The notes: a model not told the origin generated them from the sequence alone. A stretch of 64,000 bases of DNA from Candidula unifasciata (GCA_905116865.2 CAJHNH020004513.1:746314-810313), one strand, 5' to 3'. Shown: positions 20,567 to 34,000, counted from the first letter of the stretch. Numbers and translations are program-made.

Positions 20567-21074
20567 AGTATATGTCCAGAGTGTAATGATTTCAAGTCTA
20601 GATTAATTCATTCATTTCTACGTAAGGTAAGTGAGGCAGCTCAAACATCACACCACAGCCTCTATTTATTCCCACTATTTTTTAGACTTATCCTATGTTT
20701 GATCTGACAGATTTCCCACACTATCAGATATCTTCTACAATCAAAAGTACCCAAATAAATGAAGGGTTTAGTGTATGTGTGAAAAAAAAAAAACATGCAA
20801 CAGTGTAGTTATAGGAAGTCCATTACAGAGTTAAACAACAATTTAGAATTAACAATTAAAAATAGTTTGCAAAAGTTCATTAACTGTGATACTTTATATG
20901 AATAATATTTCCAGGTTGTAAGCTCTCCTTATTAAACTGAGTAATGACTGAAGATATCCAGATGTAAAAGATATGCCCTGGAAACAACAAAGGATAATTT
21001 AAGTAAATGATGGGAAAGCAAAACAAGATAGTAAGTATGAGTTGAGCTGAATTAAAACCAATATCACACCACTT

Positions 21075-21190
21075 AGGACATTATTATATGCGCTCCATCC
21101 TCATCTTCAGAAGCTAGCAGAGAATTCCAATGGTACCAGTAACTGTCTGATTGTATGTCTGTCTTGTCTTTCCTCTGAGTAGTAGATAGA
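21075..21190 (-). mobile_element. LINE-X C-terminal fragment adjoining the 29-bp array
   Basis: The complement of gcgctccatcctcatcttca (KMRMER-like) and of ctgtcttgtctttcctctga (RKGKTD-like) gives the LINE-X terminus. Its upstream codons continue directly into the minisatellite. Confidence 0.55.
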
Positions 21191-22267
21191 TACCCTGGTC
21201 TCTCTAAGTGGTGAATAGATACCCTGGTCTCTCTGAGTGGTGAATTGATACCCTGGTCTCTCTGAGTGGTGAATAGATACCCTGGTCTCTCTAAGTGGTG
21301 AATAGATACCCTGGTCTCTCTAAGTGGTGAATAGATACCCTGGTCTCTCTAAGTGGTGAATAGATACCCTGGTCTCTCTAAGTGGTGAATAGATACCCTG
21401 GTCTCTCTAAGTGGTGAATAGATACCCTGGTCTCTCTGAGTGGTAAATAGATACCCTGGTCTCTCTGAGTGGTGAATAGATACCCTGGTCTCTCTAAGTG
21501 GTGGATAGATACCCTGATCTCTCTGAGTGGTGGATAGATACTTGGTCTCTCTAAGTGGTGAATAGATACCCTGGTCTCTGAGTGGTGGATAGATACCCTG
21601 GTCTCTCTGAGTGATGAATAGATACCCTGGTCTCTCTGAGTGATGAATAGATACCCTGGTCTCTCTAAGTGGTGAATAGATACCCTGGTCACTCTAAGTG
21701 GTGAATAGATACCCTGGTCACTCTAAGTGGTGAATAGATACCCTGGTCACTCTAAGTGGCAGATAGATGCCCTGGTCACTCTAAGTGGTGCATAGATACC
21801 TTGGTCACTCTGAGTGGTGGATAGATACCCTGGTCACTCTGAGTGGTGGATAGATACCCTGGTCACTCTGAGTGGTGGATAGATACCCTAGTCACTCTGA
21901 GTGGTGGATAGATACCCTGGCCACTCTGAGTGGTGGATAGATACCCTGGTCACTCTAAGTGGTGGATAGATACCCTGGTCACTCTAAGTGGTGAATAGAT
22001 ACCCTGGTCACTCTGAGTGGTGGACAGATACCCTGGTCACTCTAAGTGGTGGATAGATAACCTGGTCACTCTGAGTGGTGGATAGATACCCTGGTCACTG
22101 AGTGGTGGCCAGATCCCCTGGTCACTCTGAGTGGTGGATAGATACCCTGGTCATTCTAAGTGGTGGATAGATACCCTGGTCACTCTGAGTGGTGGCCAGA
22201 TGCCCTGGTCACTCTGAGTAGTGGCCAGATCCTCTTGTCACTCTGAGTGGTGGATAGATACCCTGGT
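21185..22267. repeat. 29-bp minisatellite, about 37 units
   Basis: Unit agataccctggtctctctaa-gtggtgaat and variants. The left part mostly carries ggtctctct, while from about 21690 the right part carries ggtcactct, so two sub-arrays expanded separately. Near its right end, units with ggccagat appear. It lies between the convergent vezatin and LEM genes. Open frames through it (tandem peptide on the minus strand) are not genes. Confidence 0.9.
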
Positions 22268-22279
22268 GATTGCTTGCTG

Positions 22280-22665
22280 CATCATTCCCTATACACTGTA
22301 CTGATCCATTTGTACTTCCAAGTTTTTCACTTGCTCCCAAAGGGCCTTGACCAAGACTAGCTTGTGACCACACCTAGCTTGTCATTCATCAATTAACTCC
22401 CATAGCATGCTGATATCCAAACAATTTATATTTTTGCCCCTGACAGAAAAATCCCATAATGTTACAGAAGATTCAAATCACTTTGGCCAGCTTCTCCTCT
22501 GTTTGCCAATCTGTGACCCTCTGAAAATATAGTTAATTTGTTTGTACTATCCATCCATGAATGTCTATGTTCAATCCAGATGTATTCATCCACCCACTGC
22601 TTTACAATTAACACTATTGAGGAGTTTTACCTGCAACAAGATTACATTTACAACATTCTCCTTTA
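22280..22665. other. No gene seen
   Basis: Unique-looking A+T-rich sequence between the minisatellite and a family-C repeat. No reading frame or RNA signal is supported. Confidence 0.4.
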
Positions 22666-22669
22666 AAGT

Positions 22670-22825
22670 CAGAGTGCATCTGCCTGAGAGGCAAGGAACC
22701 AACAGCCTGCATACAAATAAACCAGATCTGGAAAACTGATGTGCGTGCAAAACTCAAGTTCTGCTACAAAAGTCCAGAAGTGGACAAACAGCCAAAAATT
22801 ACAGCCTGTGAATGCAAAAAAGAAG
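22670..22825 (+). repeat. Dispersed repeat family C
   Basis: gcatctgcctgagaggcaag, caaataaaccagatctgg, aaagtccagaagtggacaaa, cctgtgaatg: the clearest copy of the family. Confidence 0.65.
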
Positions 22826-23151
22826 AGAAGAGGCTACTTTAATAATATTCTACCCCAGACGTCACAGGACAGTCCAACATTTTAGAGGGTGGTAAGACTG
22901 GGTTTCATAGCTTTCTGATGTTTTTAACGACCTCAAAACATCTAGAACTGGTCCTAACCCCAACCCACCTACGTCCCGCGAGAGAATGCAGCCTAGGCCC
23001 CACGACTGCATGCAGCTTATCTACCACCCCCTGAAATATTAGACTGTCCTGTGACCTGTGGATTTCCCCCGTTTGGGGTAAGTTATTATTAAAGCACCAA
23101 GAAGAGTTACAATAATACCACAAAGAGAGCCCTTTTACCTTTCAACTGTGG

Positions 23152-23293
23152 CTAGACTTCCATTTTATTTTGGATCTCAGGAATGTTGTTCACTGCCGCT
23201 GGTTCCATATTGATATAGATAAGGTAGATCAGAATCACCACGATGGCCACGGCCACCAGTTTCAACCACAGAGGGATACCTTTCTCCTTAGAC
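23152..23293 (-). CDS. LEM protein exon 5 (membrane anchor and stop)
   Basis: Acceptor gttatttctag. Encodes SKEKGIPLWLK, a 20-residue hydrophobic helix, then NMEPAAVNNIPEIQNKMEV and TAG at 23154-23152. LWLK before the helix and Y-x-N/A-ME after it recall the LAP2 C-terminus. Confidence 0.85.
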
Positions 23294-24980
23294 CTAGAAA
23301 TAACAGGCATTACAGGTTAAGACATACTTGGACATTCTTCTTTCTCTTCTTAATCTAATAAGAAATAGTTGCTATAAAAATAGATCTTTGCAGAAATGTT
23401 TGTTTCAATGACTAGGACATACATCATTCTCTTCTCAATCCAATAAGAAATAAATGCTATAGAAATAGATCTTTCCACAAAGGTTTGTATTAATGACTAG
23501 GATATTCTTTCCCTTTTCAATCCAATAAGAAATAAATGCTACAGAAATAGATCTTTCTATAAATGTTTGTATCAATGAGTAGGATATAATTCTTTCTCTT
23601 CTCAATCCAATATGAAATAAATGCTACAGAAACAGATCTTTCCAGAAATGTTAGTTATTAATATTAATGACTAAAATATTCCTTTTTCTTTTCTCAATCC
23701 AATATGAAATAAATGCTATAGAAATAGATCTTCCCAGAAATGTTTGTATCAATGACTAGGATATTCTTCTTTCTTTTCTTAACTCATTGAGTCCCAGGGG
23801 GTTTAGCATCAGAAGCCCAAGGGGTAATCAAAAGATATGTAAAATTAGCGCATCTTGCGTTCATTGGACCTCTATACGTCTGATGCGTTCCTTGGTATTC
23901 AAAGAGTTAATCCAAAAAGAAAAAAATGCTATAGGAATAGATCTTTGCAGAAATGTATGCATCGATGATTAGGTTGTTCTTCTTCTTCTTTACTCCTGGA
24001 ATGGCTTGCGGCATCAGGGCATAAAAAGATCTCTGGAACGGGCCGTTTTTTTGCTTCGTTAAAAGTACCTTTTAGTGTCTCCAATATTTTTGGTCCATTT
24101 TCTGCGTGGTCTACCTGTGACTAGGCTACTGCTGTATATGTATAATACTGCTCTCTGTGGTGCCCTGTCTGATGCCAATCTGTCTCATGGCCAAACCATT
24201 CTTCTTTCTCTTCTTAATCAAATATTAAATAAATGCTAGAGAAAACAGATCTCTGCAGAAATGTTTGCATCAATACACCTGAACAATTTTAAAGTGTTAA
24301 AAAAAATGGCTTTCCAGTGGTGGTTCCGCGGACCCATATGGGCGAGGGGTTAAAAAGCATGTTGCACTAGTAGACTAATTAGAAAAGTTTCCTTCGAAGT
24401 CAAAGTGCACCTGCCTAATATGCCAGACCTGAAAAACAGACATGCATGCAGCACACAAGTCCTGAAACAAGACCATAGTCCAGATGTGGATAAACAAGGA
24501 CTTTCCAGAGTTTACAGCTAGACAGTGAATGTGAAGAAGAATTATCCTGGACAAATATGACTAGGTTCAACACCAAGCTGGTAAAACGAATACTAAATAA
24601 CTGGAGTTTTCTGGAAAGAATAACTGGAAGAAAAGAAAGCTGGTCATCTCTTTTCAATGTGTGTGGCTTGAGGTTATACTTATGAAGGTTTAACCCTTCA
24701 CAACCTAAAAAGGCAGCACATGCAAGAATCTATCTTTACCTCTTTATGCCATAGGATATAATTTAGTGACTTAAGAAGAGATGCAAAGAAACCCAAAATA
24801 GCCTATTAGGAGAAGAATAAACTCTGGGGATATAGAAATTATACCAATACTCAGTTTCTAGCTGAAACTTTTAATAACAGCTTCTTTTGTATTAAGAGTA
24901 GCACATGAAAGTGAAAATTTTTCCTGGATGCTGGGGAACAAAAAAAAAGGGGGGGGGCCGGCGGGGGGGGGGGGGTGAAA

Positions 24981-25047
<67 letters not shown>

Positions 25048-28000
25048 GAAAGGGAGGAAGAATGTTAAGTCACCAAAAATTACAATCAAGAATGAAGAAA
25101 TTGACAAAATACGTTATGAAATCTTTGGCCTCAGAATTAACAACAAATGAGCCTGGCCATATTAATCTACATGATAAACAGCACTGACTCTTTCAGACAT
25201 AAACTATTTTACTTTAAACTTATTCTACCCTAAGAGTTAAAAAGATAACACTTTTAAACAAGACAACTTGTGTAAATGAATGGGACAGAAGGAGATACGG
25301 AAGCGTGACCTGTAAAGAATAACTAATACAAAAGTAGTGGGTTACTTTATATTAAATGAGTTAAAGCATATAACAAAACACCAGCTACAAATGTAGCATT
25401 CTTCTCCTCCTTATAGTCCATGCTATGTGGGGTTGGTAGTCATGTCTCTCCACAGCCTTCTGCCTTGTGGACTTTCAATCAATTCTTTCACAGGGATCCT
25501 CCAAGCCATGATGTCAAACTATCCTGCATCTTCTCTCTTTGTCTCCCTCTTCAACTTTCATGTTGTCACAACGTACATTAGCTTTCTTCTCATAATACGA
25601 CTAAAGAATGCAGACCATTTCCTTCTGATGTGGGTAATCCGATTTCTTTCAGGACATATTCACTTCTCTTTTTACTTGTCCACTGTATTTTGACTGATCG
25701 ATAAAACCACACCTCTGCAGCTTCCACATAATTTTTCACCTCTGGTGACTGTCCATGATTCACTTCCATGTATCAGGACTGGCTCTATCTTCATCCTCTT
25801 ATTGCTCACTGGCTGTAAACTCCAGCAGAAAGTTCTGATTGGTCGTTAGCTTCTGGACTTTGGTCTCGATCCAAAACCTGAATTTTGCATGCACATTCAT
25901 TTTATACATCTGGCTTATTTGTAAGCATACTTGGTTCCTTGCCCCTCAAGGAGCTGTGGAATCAATATAGGGAGACTCCATTTAACTCTTAAGAACTCTT
26001 TTCCTCACCTCAGTTGACAAAGACAGATTTTATTCTATTATTTCATTCTTTATTTTGAGAAATGCTGCCTTTGCTGTTATACATATAGGGCATACCTGAT
26101 AAGGAGAACTAACCGGCAACTCATGAAATGGTTCTCATAGTGTATACCCGATAAAGAGAACTAACCGGGGACTCATGAAATGGTTCTCCTTTTCAGAAAT
26201 TCCTCAGATAAGAGTTCAAGAAGGAAAAATTGCTGGGGATAAACAAAAACTGCTCTTCACAAGAGAAATTTGTCACACATGAGATCACCTTAGGTGGCTG
26301 GCACTGTATAAAGTTATAAAAACAAATTCCCACCTGACATGTAAAAAACAATAATTGGCTTACACTTTTGTGGCTGTGGGCCCCTTGACAGGTGTGGAGT
26401 ACAAAGATGACGGTGCGTAAGAGGATGGTGTTCGTCTATCTGCTGGTAATGAGGATCGACTCCTCACATCTGGTGATAAATCTGTGTGCCTCTCTGAATA
26501 CGGAAAGGATCTTGATGCAGAGAAATCAGAGTCTCTCACTGAACTCACATAGGATTTTGATGACGATGAGGAGTAATTTGAGTCTCTCAATGAACTCGCA
26601 TAAGACTGAGTCGAGTCTGACCTGAAAATGGCAGTGAGACTTCATAACAAAAACTGGTCAAGGCATTTTCATCATTTGTGATGTTAACAATAGATTTCAA
26701 GTTACATGACAGCCAAAGGATGGAGTTTGATGGCAGCTGATTTCTGAGACAAAAGAAACATGTCCACTGCACATTATATTAACAATGGATTTAAATGTAC
26801 ACAGACTGTGAAATGATTGACACAGTTTAACAGAAGCAAGCAGATTTGTAGAAACAAAAGAGATCTGAAAATGGTAATTTAGACTTAACAAAGGAAACTG
26901 ATCTAGACATTTTCATAGTATATTATATTAACAATGAATTTTAACTTGCACACTGCCTGTCAGTTCTGTGGCACCATTTTGGGATCACACTAGCCTCAAA
27001 TGGCCTTTTAAGGGCAAACGCTGAAGAAACTTGTACAGACTGTCAAATGATGGATGGTTTAGTTGACTCTTGAGTCACACACAAAAAAGTTAGTTCTGTA
27101 TCCTGTACAGGACGTTGCAGAACCAACCCCAGCATTTTTTGTGAGTTGCTGTTGTGGTTTTTATAGGGAAATTTTTATTTATGTTTAGTAGTTTGCCACT
27201 GCTCTCTCAACAGTCCGCTTTCGGTACCACTGTGAAAATCAACGCGAGACAAACCGTCTGCAGCTAAAACCGAACCCCGCACCCTGGCATTAGGAAGCGC
27301 ACTCGCAATGCTTAAGCCACAGACGTTGACTTTGGGTCATAACAGGCATCACTAAATTCATCAGCTCTGATGCACAGAGAAACCTGAACGATGATGATAA
27401 TGTTAAGCTGGAGAGATCCAATTTCATGTTCTCAGCTTTTCTTCCTCTTCTGCGATCACTCTATAAGAGGCGGTTAACACACAGCTAGGCTGTGACAACT
27501 ATGCCTTTCAGACCAATGCTTTTTATTGACATGCCTGTTAGGAGGGCAGTAGGTTCACACTGTGAGTTCTCAGCATTTCAACAGATGTAAACATTATCTG
27601 ACCACATAAGTAAAGGGTAAAGCTGGAACAAATGGTAACCACTGATCAAATTAACAGAAGAGATTCTGAACAATCTAGTATCATGGCATGGACAGATAAC
27701 CAGCACAAGAATGAACACATAATCCTAGAGAACAGGAGCTGTCAACAGGCATGACTCTTCACGCTATTTACAAAACATGCCATGATGATGATGATGATGA
27801 TGACAAAAATCCCCAAATCACGTGTTAAAATAGTGGAACCTGGGTCATCATCATAAAGCAGACCCTTTGCAGGATGTCGCTCTCGTCAAGGTCTGCCTGA
27901 AAGAAACTCGGTCTCTTGCTAGCTTTCCCACGTCATGTACTTTCATATTCAAGGAGTCACTTATATATTGTGCCCATCTGAATACTGGTCGGCCCCTGTC

Positions 28001-31000
28001 CCTTGTACCAGGCCTTCTGCTATTTTTTTTGCAATCCATCATCGCGCTTGATATAGCCGAAAGATTTCAGCTTCTGAGATAAGATGCTATTTATTAGCCA
28101 ATCTTCCTTGATGTTCAGATTTTTTAAGATGTCAGTATTTCTCATCTTCTTTGTCCAAGACATTCTGAGAATCTTTCTATGGCATTTCAGCTCAAAAAAC
28201 CCTATTTTCTTTCTTAAGGAATGGTAGATAGTCGAGGACTCACACCCATAATGTTACCAGAGGGAAGATGCATGCTCTCAAAATTGTAATTTTGATTGCT
28301 TGATGGCGCTTAACCAAAGACTTTTAATTGTTGTTTAATCTTTGCCTTGCTATGGCCATCCTCATTATGATTTCTGTCAACCGGTCTTCACTGCTATTTA
28401 TTATATATAAAGCCTAGATATTCAAAGTTTGTTTCTTTTTCAATATCTTTAGCATTTATTGTTATTTGAACCTGGGTATAGATCCTTAATCTGCTCCAGC
28501 TCCTTGGATCTACACCAACATTTCTTTACATTGGAAATAAAGTAGTAAGAATAATTAATCTTTTCCCAGGAAAAAAAGTTCCTAGTGTTACTGATATATC
28601 ATACACTTATAGGGTTGTATTAAAAAATTTCAACACTGCTTACTACTAAAATACATTTTAAAAAATTGGATTAAAAAAAAAATAAAACAAATTAAACCTC
28701 ACTTTACCTAGCTAAGAATAGTAGAGTGCTTAAGATAATGCTGAGAAGGGAGAAGAAGGAAATGTTGGTACTCCTGTCAAATCCGGACGAAGAATAAAAA
28801 GCCTTGGACGACTTAGTCAGAGTTCTCTCCCTTGGGCGCACTGCGAACAGTGATCGGAAAAGCCACAACGAAACAAACGACACAAGCAACATGGCAGTTA
28901 GACGCACTCACATAACTAACATCGTTATTCCGACGCACGACTTAGTTGCCACGGACGTAACTCCTGCAGACCTGTATGCCATAATGACAGATAAGTATGC
29001 GTGGTTGCGGTGGCTAGCTGAGCATAGTCTGATAAGGAACACGCAACCGTGTTCCTCGTGCACGCGGCCAATGTTCCTATGTCCCCGGCAAGCTGGTGAA
29101 ACGCACCATTCGCCAACGATTGGGCACCAGCCGCACACTATTGGCGTCATATTTAGCAGAATTCCAGTGGCGCCACGCCCACAAACATCAGATTGTCGGC
29201 CACTATTTCCAAACCCTACGTCAAAATTTTAACATCTAACCCTAACCCTAACCCGACCCCTAACCCTAACCCTACCCGACCCCTAACCCTAACCCTACCC
29301 CTAACTCTAACCCAACAACCGCATGATGATGACTACACAACCATTCACAATGCCTCACGAAACCGTACGCAGCCCTACACGCAACCGCAGGATGATAGGT
29401 AAGTGTGTCGTTTATTTCGTTTGTTTTCCGATTACTGTTCGGAGTGCGGCCAAGGGAGAGAACTCTGACTAACTCGTCCACGGCTGTTTATTCTTCGTCC
29501 GGATTTGACAGGAGAGCCGAAATGTTATTGCTTGGTAGGAAATGCCGCTTCCAATAAAACTTCAAGAATCTGAAATTCTTTTTTTTTTAAAAATCTTCTT
29601 CCTACTTGGATCTGGCAAAGGCTCACAAGCTGTAGCTTGCGAGTCTCAACAGGACACATTTCAAGTTGAGCTTAATAAAAGCAGACATAAACAGAAGTAA
29701 CAATGTATTCTTATATTACTATAGTATGTAACTGTGGGCCTATAGGAAAAGCAATGAGCAGTATCAACACAACCTATCATATAAGTCTAAAGAAGCAATA
29801 AAGGAGGTTGGTGTGAGAACAGCTAGCCCCCAACCAAAACACAGATTAGTCTACAAAGGGCTTTGTGTGAGTTTGTTGAAGGCCTATGCTCCTTAAGGCA
29901 GAAGAAAGACAGAAAAAGATGTAATCAAAGCCAGCAACTTACAGATTGCTTGTTTGTCTTCTCTGAGGCTCCGGCTGCCTGACCTGAACTTCTGAAGAAA
30001 AAAAAAAAAACAAAACAAAGAAAATGTTTTAGCAATAAATGCCCCTACAATCACAGGACTGAATGGTATTGAACCTTTCTACCCTTTTAATACTAAAAAA
30101 GGGCAGGAACTGGTGGGAACATTTTAAAAAGAAACCTTCACAGCTTAAGGAAACTGGCTTAATACCTTTGTCGCATAGACCTCTAGGACCATAGGGTACA
30201 CTGGGTTGGTACTTGGTGACCTAATTACAGCTTCCTTGGAGGTTGAATGGGAGTCTAATGAATCTGTCCTGATGGAGCGACAGCTAGAATAGGGCTCTTT
30301 GAGTTACAGGACATTAAAACTTCAGGGTTAGCCACCTGAAGGGAAAAGTATTTTAACTCTTTCAGTCTCAGAAGCTGATGCATTAATGATGACAACAAAA
30401 GTATGGGTATACTGCATCTACAAAGGGGGTCCAAATACACAGCACACTGTGGGTCACTTGTGTTCTTGGGCTAATTAACTCTTAAAGGCCCAAGCAACAG
30501 TGTGAGCGTTGTTTGAGAAGTTCCGTTTTGCCCAAAGAACGGTGTCATCGTCGATCATGTCTCCCATACATTTTGCTTCGCACACGCCCCCTAACTAGTT
30601 TATAATGTTCAGAGGTACGATTAAACTATCCAGGGAAAGTTACTCTGCCGAAATCCTTTTAGTTTAATTTCCTAGCCTAATCCAAACACGTGCGTAATTT
30701 GATAGAAATAACAGTGACATTTTTTTAACTGTGAATTTTCTAAGTTTGTTTTCAAGTGCCATGAATACCTATGTTCCAACCACAAGTACAGGTCGCAGAA
30801 TGCGTCTTTCTGCGGCCGAAGCTCTGAAATTGTTTCAGTCAGATGTTTTTAATTTTGATAATGATAGTGAAAATTTTTGGGAAAGTGATTCGGACGGTGA
30901 ATTTTCACCAGTGAAGCAGAGCGATCAGCTGTTCAGAATCTAGCGATTCTGATGAGTTTATTACACGACAATGTCCCATACTACCCTATTTATGGTGTAA

Positions 31001-34000
31001 GAGAAGGAAAGTGCTCTAAGCAAATAGAATGTACTATACTATGGCTGAGCTACATTGAAATCATCGCAGCCACAGTCTGTAAATAACTGTACAGAGTAAA
31101 TAGTGTGTGTGTAATGGCTCATTTTTCAGGAATTTTGTTCTCTGAAATTTTGCTCAGCATTCTGTGAGAACTAAGAGCCCCTGAGTGCTAAGCTAACCCA
31201 GAAAGTTATCATAACTTTGGAATATGTTAGGAAACTAAACAAACTCTGAAGTTTTGTTCTCAAATTTGGATATTTACTACTCTTGTGGCTGCAAAACCAT
31301 GGTAAGTGAAGAATTTTTTTGTAAAATGTTGTCCTTGTGAAATTAATACCTGCTGAATTCTTCTTTCCTACTAACTATAAAAAAATTAAACAAATACTGA
31401 TCATAAGATTGAAAATGTAAATTCATTTCTCTTTTAAAAAAATATATACTTCTATAAGGATTAGAAGTATAATATATTCTCTATAGCCTTTCTTGTACAC
31501 CCACCTCTCTACCATTTTTGTAAAGGGAAATTATTGTGGGCCAAGTCTGTCAAAATTCATGGGCCTGAAAGAGTTAAGTTTGCCTGACTATATTAATGAT
31601 GTACAAATATACAAAACATTGACTGCTGCACACAAGTGATATCTAGTACATGTGGTGCATTCTTTGGGACTGAAAGAGTTAACTGCATCTATATATATAT
31701 ATATATATATACACTTATATAACAGTTCTGTGTGGCCTTTTAATACAATATGGTTTTAATACTGTAAATATATCTTGGTGACCACATATCTTTGTCTACA
31801 CAAACATGCTTAAATATATGATAAATCATTTGATAAATGCAGAATAAATTTTTAGGTACAGGCACTCTCATTTCGAAGGAAAAACCCCATAATCAGTCAG
31901 CTTTTACAACAGGCTTGCTGCGGGCATTTTTTAAGTTACCCCTCCTCCCACAGACACAATAAAAAATAAGGCACATGGGGCTGCCTTTCAGTGTCATAGA
32001 TTACCTTCATCATCATCATCAACAGGCGTTTGGCTAGACGGCGGAAGTTTTCCTGTCTTCAGTTGCACAAGCCTGCGCTCGTATGTTTTCCGTGTAGCAG
32101 CTGTCATATACAAAAATTATCTTAGTATAATAATAACAATAAAAATTATTTTTTTTAAATAAATGTCCAACAGATAATGTTAAATATAAACAGAAATTAA
32201 AGTAGGTTAGAGGAATAGCAGCAACGTTGAGGCTATATGTTTGTCCATCAACCTGAAGGTAGTGGTTTCAAATCCAGATTGTGGCAGACTTATAACTGGT
32301 AGGTAGGTGCTTTACTGGAAAGAAAATCATCACATTCAACTAGCATCCCCAAAGGGGGAGATTTAGGTTATAACCGTGACTAGGTTATGTGCGCCACACA
32401 AAATGGCTTAGGACTGCAAGCCACCAAGAGCCCTGAAAAGGACTCCTGCAGTGTTGATGTGATCAAAGGGACAGACCCAACTACTGTTCTGACCCGGTCA
32501 CCAATGTGACTTTTATAATTAGCTTACCTGGCCTTAAATAGGCATGTGGAGCTGTCACAAGAAGTAAAGGCAGTCACAGTGATGCTTACACAACCAAGTG
32601 ATTGCTAACTGGTCTAAAAACATATAGGTCTAGCACTATGTACCAGAACTTTCTCGGAAGGAAAGGCAATGAGGAAGAGAAGTGGCCCCCACACCTCATG
32701 TTCTGGCCTAGTTTGTTCATTCATTTATTCTTTCCAAAGGGAAAAAATGTAAAATTACGACCACTTTCAAACCGCATTTATCCAACTTTTGGATATATTT
32801 GTGGTTATTGGTCTATGCTGTGTTTTAAAATTTTTTTTTTTTTTAAATGTCAAATGGTAGTTACTACTTTTTTTTTTTTTAATGTACCAACAGTCTTCAC
32901 ATCTGAGAACCACTGAATTAACTTTGCAAATTGACTCAAGTAAAAAAAAAATGAGTCTTATCTATTTAAAAACACCAACCAATGAATGACTCAAGAATTA
33001 AATGCCTTGTCAATTCAAAACTGATCTGACTGACTTGTCAATTAAATTCCCTGTCAATTCAAAACTGATTGGACTGACCTGTCAATTAAATGCCCTGTCA
33101 ATTTAAAACTCATCAGACTCAAGTAATGAATATCTTGGTAATTAAAAACTCATCTGATTGTCTTAAGTAAAAAAAAAAAAAATGGTTCATACTTATTTAA
33201 AAACACCAATCAATGAATGACTCAAGAATTAAATGCCTTGTCAATTCAAAATTGATCTGACTGACTTAAACATTAAATACCCTGTCAATTAAAAAATTAT
33301 CTGGTTGACTCAAGCAATAAATGTCTGGTTAATTTAAAACTCATCCGACTGACTCAAGTAATAAATATCTTGTCTAATAAATGTCTTGTCAATTTAAAGC
33401 ATTTAAAACTTACCTGACTGACTGAAGTAATAAATGTCCTGTTAACTTAAAACCATCAAGCCGATTCATGTAATAAATATTTTTCGTCAATTAAAGACAT
33501 CAAACGGGATCAAATGTCTTCTCCTCCTTCTGTATTCATCCGAAGATGTAACTGTGGTGTGCGGTTTACAGCATGGCTGCGCTATTTGGTCAACACATCC
33601 AACTTCTGCAGGCATTTGTTAGCCTTCCCAGTTACTTTCGTGGGACACTGCAGTCTCACTATGTGGTCATCCTTGTTTCCTAGGTTACAGGAAGTGCCTC
33701 ACATCAGGCCGGTCAAGAGAAACCACATAATGCTCGTCAGCCCTCAGGAGAAGGCAGGGGCAGAACATGAACATTCCCTGCCATCCAAGGAGGCTTGCAT
33801 AAATGCAGAGTCAATTCGTGGTGCTTTGGTACTGGGCCCAACTCAAGAATCGTCATGTCCTGTTCATGACTGTTTAACCTTACTTCCATATATTGAACAT
33901 CTCATTCATCAAGGTCTAGGACTAAAATATTTAATGTCTTGCCAATTTAAAACCATTAATCAATGACTCAAGTAATAAATGGATCTTATCAATGTAAAAG

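Larger units (their letters stand above)
23325..24260. repeat. Tandem repeat of about 85-90 bp in LEM intron 4, interrupted twice
   Basis: About seven units built on ttctcaatccaataagaaat / aaatgctatagaaatagatc / tttccagaaatg...atgactaggata. One unit is split by the MITE at 23779-23910, and the last is separated by a LINE fragment at 23970-24190. Confidence 0.8.
30353..31682. mobile_element. Outer TTAA element, split by a nested piggyBac
   Basis: Left end TTAA-CTCTTTCAGTCTCAG (30353) and right end complement TTAA-CTCTTTCAGTCCCAA (31682) form inverted repeats flanked by TTAA. Without the inner element (30475-31577) it is about 230 bp, a MITE-sized unit. Confidence 0.65.

Noticed and set aside
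21185..22267. 29-bp direct repeats that look CRISPR-like at first sight
   Set aside because: The units are head-to-tail with no unique spacers, and the genome is clearly that of an animal with introns and SINEs.
29236..29314. Chromosome end or telomere-adjacent sequence
   Set aside because: The CCCTAA repeats are short, degenerate and inside a transposon, with genes on both sides.
33514..33966. 150-codon plus-strand frame as a gene
   Set aside because: No recognisable domain, no splice signals, and it extends into the tandem repeat. It is kept only as an unexplained insert.
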